Assembly (NCBI GenBank): GCA_016718875.1
Contig: JADKBL010000043.1
Location: forward strand, 1 to 50,473
Origin: Bacteroidota bacterium
Lineage (GTDB): Bacteria > Bacteroidota > Bacteroidia > Bacteroidales > VadinHA17
Reading direction: 5' to 3'
Length of the DNA: 50,473 nt
The number at the start of each line of letters is the position of its first letter. The stretch's first letter is position 1. Below, piece by piece: positions 46,280 through 50,473 of this stretch. The notes beneath the pieces were generated by a model that worked only from the letters and a program-made list of their open reading frames with translations, was not told the DNA's origin and did not search any database. The position numbers and the translations under genes are program-made.

Positions 46280-47103
46280 GTAATGGATTTTATCTGGTCT
46301 TTGAGATTATCTGCATCAAATACTTTTTTCCAGTCCTCCCTGATAAACTCTTTAAGTCCCCTCTGCAGTGCTTTGTTGGCAGCATCAGAAAAGACTGCGC
46401 CGGGCAGTTCATTGAACAGCACTGCCATTTGTATCCTCAGATGGCCAAGGAGGAAATCCCTTGCTGCATCTGCAGGTACCCCTTTTTTAATAACCTCTTC
46501 GAGTCCCTGTCTGATTACATATACACAAGTTGATGCAAGAGTCTCAACAAGTGCCGGTTCAAGGAGTCCCATTTGCTCCACTGTAATTTGGTGGCTCCTG
46601 TAAATGGGAGCATAGAATGTGCAGGCAAGTTTTTCTCCCCTCAGATAATCTTCCGCAGTACCGTGCATCAGGGCACATACGATAGATTGTTTGGCAGCTA
46701 TGCCTCCGAAATGATCCTTCATCTTTGCCTCTTCAGCTTCCCAGTTGAAGATAGAGGGATGGCAGGGGTGTGTAATGAAACAGCCCACATCTTTCCTTGG
46801 GAGAAGTTTCCCTGCAAGTGCTGCAGCAGGATCGAGTGTTACGACAAGGGCACCGCTTTTCATTTGCGGGATGATTTCCGCCGAGACTTTTTCGAGTGCT
46901 ACATCAGGTACTGCCAGGATGACCATATCAGATACCGGTATGCATTTGCCTGGTTCCGAAACTGATACTCCTTTTTCTTTAAGTTTTTCAATCCCCTGGG
47001 GACTTACTTCAAGGTAGTGCATCTCATAATCTGAGTTTTTCAGATTATGTGTGAGGCGGAGGCCCATTTTGCCCCCTGCGCCAACTAGTGTAACTTTCTG
47101 CAT
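46276..47103 (-). CDS. phosphogluconate-dehydrogenase-C-like oxidoreductase, resembles D-apionate oxidoisomerase
   Basis: 275 residues. The nucleotide-binding start is MQKVTLVGAGGKMGLRLTHN (G-x-G-x-x-G variant GAGGKMG). It continues LEVSPQGIEKLKEKGVSVSE, DMVILAVPDVALEKVSAEII, then GCFITHPCHPSIFNWEAEE, FGGIAAKQSIVCALMHGTAE and HQITVEQMGLLEPALVETLA, ending FLLGHLRIQMAVLFNELPGA. The domain type is PGDH_C. D-apionate oxidoisomerase (ApnO) of the D-apiose pathway belongs to this type and has this size, and a GH140-like apiosidase heads the operon. Function as ApnO is inference; other acid-sugar dehydrogenases share the fold. Confidence 0.7.
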   Translation of the reverse strand: MQKVTLVGAGGKMGLRLTHNLKNSDYEMHYLEVSPQGIEKLKEKGVSVSEPGKCIPVSDMVILAVPDVALEKVSAEIIPQMKSGALVVTLDPAAALAGKLLPRKDVGCFITHPCHPSIFNWEAEEAKMKDHFGGIAAKQSIVCALMHGTAEDYLRGEKLACTFYAPIYRSHQITVEQMGLLEPALVETLASTCVYVIRQGLEEVIKKGVPADAARDFLLGHLRIQMAVLFNELPGAVFSDAANKALQRGLKEFIREDWKKVFDADNLKDQIKSIT

Positions 47104-47119
47104 AATTCCACGTATAATA

Positions 47120-48154
47120 TTATTTGAATTCGTCTATTTTGATCTTTTTACCTGTTTCCGCCGACTTGTAACATGCCCATATCAGCCTGACCGTTTCAAG
47201 GTTGTCTTTACCCGTGTTCTCCGCATCGCCCTTGCCCTCAATTGCTTCAAGTATGTTACGGTTAACATGTATCCCGCTTTCATGATTGACAATATAGTCG
47301 GGATCAGCCCAGGGATAGGAGGGGAATTTTACCGTTTCGGAGACTGTACCTCCTCTTGTGGTAGTTTTTATTTCGAATTCAGGACCAAGAAATACCGATC
47401 CTTTTTCACCTTCAACAAGGATGTGAAGTGTCGAAAATGAATCATGTTCAACGATGGATGCATATGACATTTCAGTGTAAACAGGCATACCGTTCTTCAT
47501 ATTCATGAGGATAACAGCCAGATCTTCACCTTTGATACCTTTGCTGATGGCTCTTGTTTCGCACCATAACTCAGAACATTCACCGAAAAGAAAACGGGCT
47601 ACATCCAGTATGTGCGAACCCATGTCGGTCAGGATAAAATGATCGAGCTCCTTCAGAAACGGCTGATTGTCAAAAACAGGAAATCCTGAAAGAAAGGTTA
47701 CCCTGGCTTTAAATGGCTTGCCTATCACCCCTGAATCAATAATCTGTTTGAACCTGCGCACAGGAGCCTGCCACCTGTAGTTTTCATGAATATATAGTTT
47801 CGCACCTGCCTTTTCGCATACATTAACCATCTCCTTAGCCGTTTCGAAATCAGGAGCCATAGGTTTCTGGCAGATTATATGCTTAACACCATGACTGACT
47901 GCCAGTTTCACGAAGCCGGCATGAGTGTCGACATCTGTAATTATATCGACAAAATCAGGTTTTTCATTTTGTAAAAGCTTCTCTGCATCATCATAGATTC
48001 GGGGAACTTTGAAGCAATCGGCAATATTCTGTGCTTTTGAGAGTGTCCGGTTATAGACGGCAACAAGTTCAGCACCTTCAAGTTCGCTCCATGCACCGAT
48101 CTGGAATTTTGACCAGAATCCGCATCCCAGTACAGCAAATTTCAATTTCTTCAT
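47120..48154 (-). CDS. Gfo/Idh/MocA oxidoreductase (candidate D-apiose dehydrogenase-like)
   Basis: Complete 344-residue cytosolic enzyme without a signal. The Rossmann start is LKFAVLGCGFWSKFQIGAWS, followed by VAVYNRTLSKAQNIADCFK, DFVDIITDVDTHAGFVKLAV, and IICQKPMAPDFETAKEMVNV (the Q-K-P variant of the E-K-P block). The C-terminal sheet has NYRWQAPVRRFKQIIDSGVI, FPVFDNQPFLKELDHFILTD and MGSHILDVARFLFGECSELW. The D-apiose dehydrogenase ApsD belongs to this superfamily. The tight operon with an ApnO-like gene (16 bases downstream) and a GH140-like gene upstream favours a pentose or apiose substrate, but this is not proven by the sequence. Confidence 0.88.
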   Translation of the reverse strand: MKKLKFAVLGCGFWSKFQIGAWSELEGAELVAVYNRTLSKAQNIADCFKVPRIYDDAEKLLQNEKPDFVDIITDVDTHAGFVKLAVSHGVKHIICQKPMAPDFETAKEMVNVCEKAGAKLYIHENYRWQAPVRRFKQIIDSGVIGKPFKARVTFLSGFPVFDNQPFLKELDHFILTDMGSHILDVARFLFGECSELWCETRAISKGIKGEDLAVILMNMKNGMPVYTEMSYASIVEHDSFSTLHILVEGEKGSVFLGPEFEIKTTTRGGTVSETVKFPSYPWADPDYIVNHESGIHVNRNILEAIEGKGDAENTGKDNLETVRLIWACYKSAETGKKIKIDEFK

Positions 48155-48169
48155 GTTTTGATTTTTTAA

Positions 48170-48243
48170 ATCAGCGTTTATCTGCGAAATCTGCGGGTAG
48201 AACTTTTTTTATTTCCCGCAGATCACGCGGATTTTCGCTGATT
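48170..48243. repeat. long imperfect inverted repeat between isomerase and dehydrogenase genes
   Basis: AATCAGCG and CTGCGGG on one side pair with CCCGCAG and CGCTGATT on the other around a T-rich centre. The right arm belongs to the CCCGCAGAT family also seen at 36899. Confidence 0.6.
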
Positions 48244-49054
48244 ATTTTAATGTTTTTTTCAGGTAGTCAATACTATCCTGAGCCCATTTGTTTTCTTTGA
48301 TTATAGTACTTTCAATATTTTCTTCCGGAGGAGTCCATAGTTCAAGTATAGCGCTGTTGCACTGACCTTTTTCATTTAGCTTAGCCACTACCTCACCAAT
48401 ATTCAGTTTCCCTTTTCCGGCAGGAGCACCCTCAATGATTATTCCCATTTTATGAGAGACTCTGCGGATTGTAAAATCTTTCACGTGAAAGTTGATGGTG
48501 TAAGGGATGAGGATCTTTGCTACTTCTTCGAAGCCTTCTCCTGCGCCCATCGAGTTTACCGAATCGAGGCAAATACCTACCAGATCACTACCGACATTCT
48601 GTACTATCTTCTCAAATTCACGTGCCCTGAACCGGTCGTGATTCTCTATCGCAAGCTTTATATTTCTGGATTTGAATTCCGGCAAAAGGTCCGTGATTAT
48701 AGCAGATATTTCAGCTATGTCTGGTTCAAAATTCTGTCCGTCAACTACCATCCTGAGAATAGGTGAATGTATTATTTCCGCTGTTTTCAGGCACTCTAGT
48801 AAATGCTCAGGCATCATTCCACGCCCTCCCATTTCAATTGAAATGTTTTTATGCTCAGCATATGAATACAAACTTCTCAATTGTTCCTCTGGCCATTTCT
48901 CAAGTGGTAAATTATCAGCAATCTGGACTATTCCGATACCTGCTTCGGAAGCTTTATCAATAATGCCCTCAGCTGTTAAAGGTTCAACAGGAATTGATCC
49001 GGGAACTCCTACAGCCCATGTGTAAGTATATGAACTTAATCCCAGTGGTTTCAT
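48242..49054 (-). CDS. sugar isomerase/epimerase-like TIM barrel (AP endonuclease 2 superfamily)
   Basis: 270 residues from the ATG at 49054. The barrel reads MKPLGLSSYTYTWAVGVP, AGIGIVQIADNLPLEKWPEE, ISIEMGGRGMMPEHLLECLK, and ILRMVVDGQNFEPDI. Metal ligands are likely in IKLAIENHDRFRA (Glu), LVGICLDSVNSMGAG (Asp), TINFHVKDFTIRR (His) and CNSAILELWTPPEEN (Glu), the usual E-D-H-E set. No signal peptide, so it acts in the cytosol. The start follows the stop of the GH140-like gene by a single base, so translation is coupled. It may isomerise a released pentose; the substrate is not known. Confidence 0.87.
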   Translation of the reverse strand: MKPLGLSSYTYTWAVGVPGSIPVEPLTAEGIIDKASEAGIGIVQIADNLPLEKWPEEQLRSLYSYAEHKNISIEMGGRGMMPEHLLECLKTAEIIHSPILRMVVDGQNFEPDIAEISAIITDLLPEFKSRNIKLAIENHDRFRAREFEKIVQNVGSDLVGICLDSVNSMGAGEGFEEVAKILIPYTINFHVKDFTIRRVSHKMGIIIEGAPAGKGKLNIGEVVAKLNEKGQCNSAILELWTPPEENIESTIIKENKWAQDSIDYLKKTLK

Positions 49055-49055
49055 A

Positions 49056-50461
49056 TTATTTACCAGCCAGGTTAAATCCTTTTGAAGCGTCATCAAGGAT
49101 TAAAATCCAGTCATTACCTCTCCCGTTAGAAGGTGGGGTGAATTTCCATATTTTCATAACCTCAATTGTCTCAATAAGGGTTGTTTCTCCGGTTCTGGGA
49201 TCGAACCAGTAAGCATGAATGGCATCAACCCCTAATTTTCTCAAATCAATTTCTGCACTCCATCCTGTAGGGAAGTAAACCAGGGCATAACCCTCACCTC
49301 TGGTTGCAACAACATAGTCAGTTTCAGGAAAGTAGAATGGCTCAATTAGAGACTGGTCAGGTACCCTTGATGTAAAAGGACGTGATTCGATAAGCCTGCG
49401 GGCATGAATCAGATCTCCGGCACCCGGCAGGTCAAGGACATCATACCAGCTATTTCTGGCAAGACCTACAGCTTCTCTTTCAGGTGTTTTCATCTGCCAG
49501 ATCGGGTGGCAGCCATAGGTATGTCCAAATGCACCACTGAACAGGTTCCAGTAAAGTGCCTGCCTGACATCAGCTTCATCGAACCATCCCATTACATTCG
49601 GATTCCAGTTAACAGGATGGTCCTCATACCTCGGTTCTCCATCGAGGCAGGGTTTAAGCGGACTGAGGTTATAATCCCTTACAATAAACCTTTTATAAGC
49701 GGCATATGATCTTTGTCCATGGCCGGTCTGTGACATGTTGAAATCGAGCCATGAGCTGGTTGTGAAACCATTCCGAGGGAGCTGTTTTCTCCCATTGGAT
49801 GGAAGGTCATAAGATGGTTTTTATCAACTGATTTGATTCCTTCTGCAAGAGCTTCCCAAACAGGGAAATTGTCACCGCCCCCCTGTCTGTCACCGCCGTT
49901 TATCCAGATTATATTGGTGTAATCCTTGTATCTTGAACCAATCCATTTTCCATACTGGAAGGCATTTTCTTTGTTGAAGATCTTCGGACCTTTGCCCCAT
50001 CGCTGAGGATCTACTTTGTCGCCCCATGTTGGAAGCAGACCTATATAAATGCCTTTTTCAGCAGCTCTTTTTATTACCCAGTCGACATGTTGCCAGTAGG
50101 CTTCATTGGGTTTCAGGGGGTCATTGTTAATTAAAGGCTTGTTGCCCTCCATGTTGGGAGTATTTAATCCATCCAGTTCTGCAAGAGCAACTGCTTGTAT
50201 TACAGTGAATCCCTTTGCTCTTCGGTTTTCCAGATATTTTTCTGCATCGGCTTTGTTAAGTCTGTGGAAAAGCTCCCATCCTGTGTCACCAAGATAGAAG
50301 AAAGGTGTTCCATCTTCATGAACCAGAAATCTCTTGTTTTCTGAAACCTTAAGTTTCCCGTGAGATAAATCAACTGATGGACCCTGCCAGGTTGTTTGCT
50401 GGGAGGTTCCAAGAATGGAAAAAAGGAATAAGAAAATTGAAGTGCAGATAGTGTTTTTCAT
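49056..50461 (-). CDS. GH140-like (DUF4038) apiosidase, one frame change
   Basis: Secreted glycosidase of about 468 residues with signal peptide MKNTICTSIFLFLFSILGTS. The DUF4038 barrel has FLVHEDGTPFFYLGDTGWEL, FHRLNKADAEKYLENRRAKG, NEAYWQHVDWVIKRAAEKGI and YTNIIWINGGDRQGGGDNFP (candidate catalytic Asp191). After a frame change near 49,785 the sequence continues WLDFNMSQTGHGQRSYAAYK, LDGEPRYEDHPVNWNPNVMG (candidate catalytic Glu in G-E-P-R-Y-E), and ALYWNLFSGAFGHTYGCHPI. A collagen-binding-like C-terminal domain follows (YVVATRGEGYALVYFPTGW). GH140 enzymes remove apiose from rhamnogalacturonan II. It is the first gene of a five-gene operon. Confidence 0.88.
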
Positions 50462-50473
50462 ATGTTATGTTAT

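Noticed and set aside
45900..46283. Plus-strand open frames under the beta-propeller and ApnO-like genes.
   Set aside because: They lie opposite clear genes and give low-complexity products without motifs.

Overview
The window looks like a chromosomal stretch of a Bacteroidota bacterium, most likely Bacteroidales or a related anaerobic marine/gut lineage, and probably from a metagenome contig. The evidence is: promoter -7 boxes of the Bacteroidota form TAnnTTTG at 9577, 11400 and 14308; lipoboxes and twin-arginine signals on many exported sugar enzymes; families that are largely Bacteroidota-specific (DUF6340-like lipoprotein, two-domain DUF1080 proteins, CzcA/CusA-type RND set); and Bacteroidota-style intergenic inverted repeats. 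No rRNA, tRNA, CRISPR array, prophage or SusC/SusD pair was seen. Many genes are interrupted by single-base frame changes, often at homopolymers, and densest at 1-6,350 and 17,250-21,600. Conserved sequence resumes at once in another frame, so I read most of these as base-calling or assembly errors rather than decay. Two genes (11430 and 41023) also lack an internal block.

Layout. 1-7,350: heavy-metal efflux. A CDF exporter and a small membrane protein lie on +. Facing them on - is a His-rich protein, RND pump, TolC-like and adaptor set. 7,600-14,160: unrelated housekeeping and accessory genes (DUF2200, Crp/Fnr regulator, a REP-associated tyrosine transposase between paired hairpins, YceI, QorB-like oxidoreductase, a DUF4143 ATPase behind four 23-bp tandem repeats, DUF1801, small membrane and lipoproteins). 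14,475-16,193: a PAS-GAF histidine kinase. 16,621-21,051: glycogen phosphorylase, a nucleoside-type MFS permease and a MORN-repeat protein.

21,139-28,415: a tightly spaced + strand operon with a GH36-like alpha-galactosidase, a URO-D-family methyltransferase-like protein carrying a HxC...C zinc motif, an ACS/ExuT-type MFS transporter, an alpha/beta hydrolase, an LsrG/YgiN-like monooxygenase-fold protein and an iron alcohol dehydrogenase. 28,559-34,655: two convergent GH29 fucosidases, a Dabb protein, a Tat-exported TIM-barrel epimerase, a Tat-exported aldo/keto reductase and a DUF1080 lipoprotein. 34,750-40,861: lipoproteins, a small zinc-finger-like protein, two related beta-barrel proteins and an M23/PKD peptidase. 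41,023-44,859: a two-domain DUF1080 protein, a Tat Gfo/Idh/MocA oxidoreductase and a Tat enolase-superfamily enzyme.

44,999-50,461: a - strand operon starting with a GH140-like (DUF4038) apiosidase, then a TIM-barrel isomerase, a Gfo/Idh/MocA dehydrogenase, a phosphogluconate-dehydrogenase-C-like protein resembling D-apionate oxidoisomerase, and a PQQ-type beta-propeller. The second half of the window therefore looks like an accessory plant- or algal-glycan degradation region. It combines classical glycosidases with exported oxidoreductive (3-keto-sugar type) enzymes and a candidate oxidative apiose route. Substrate assignments are inference.
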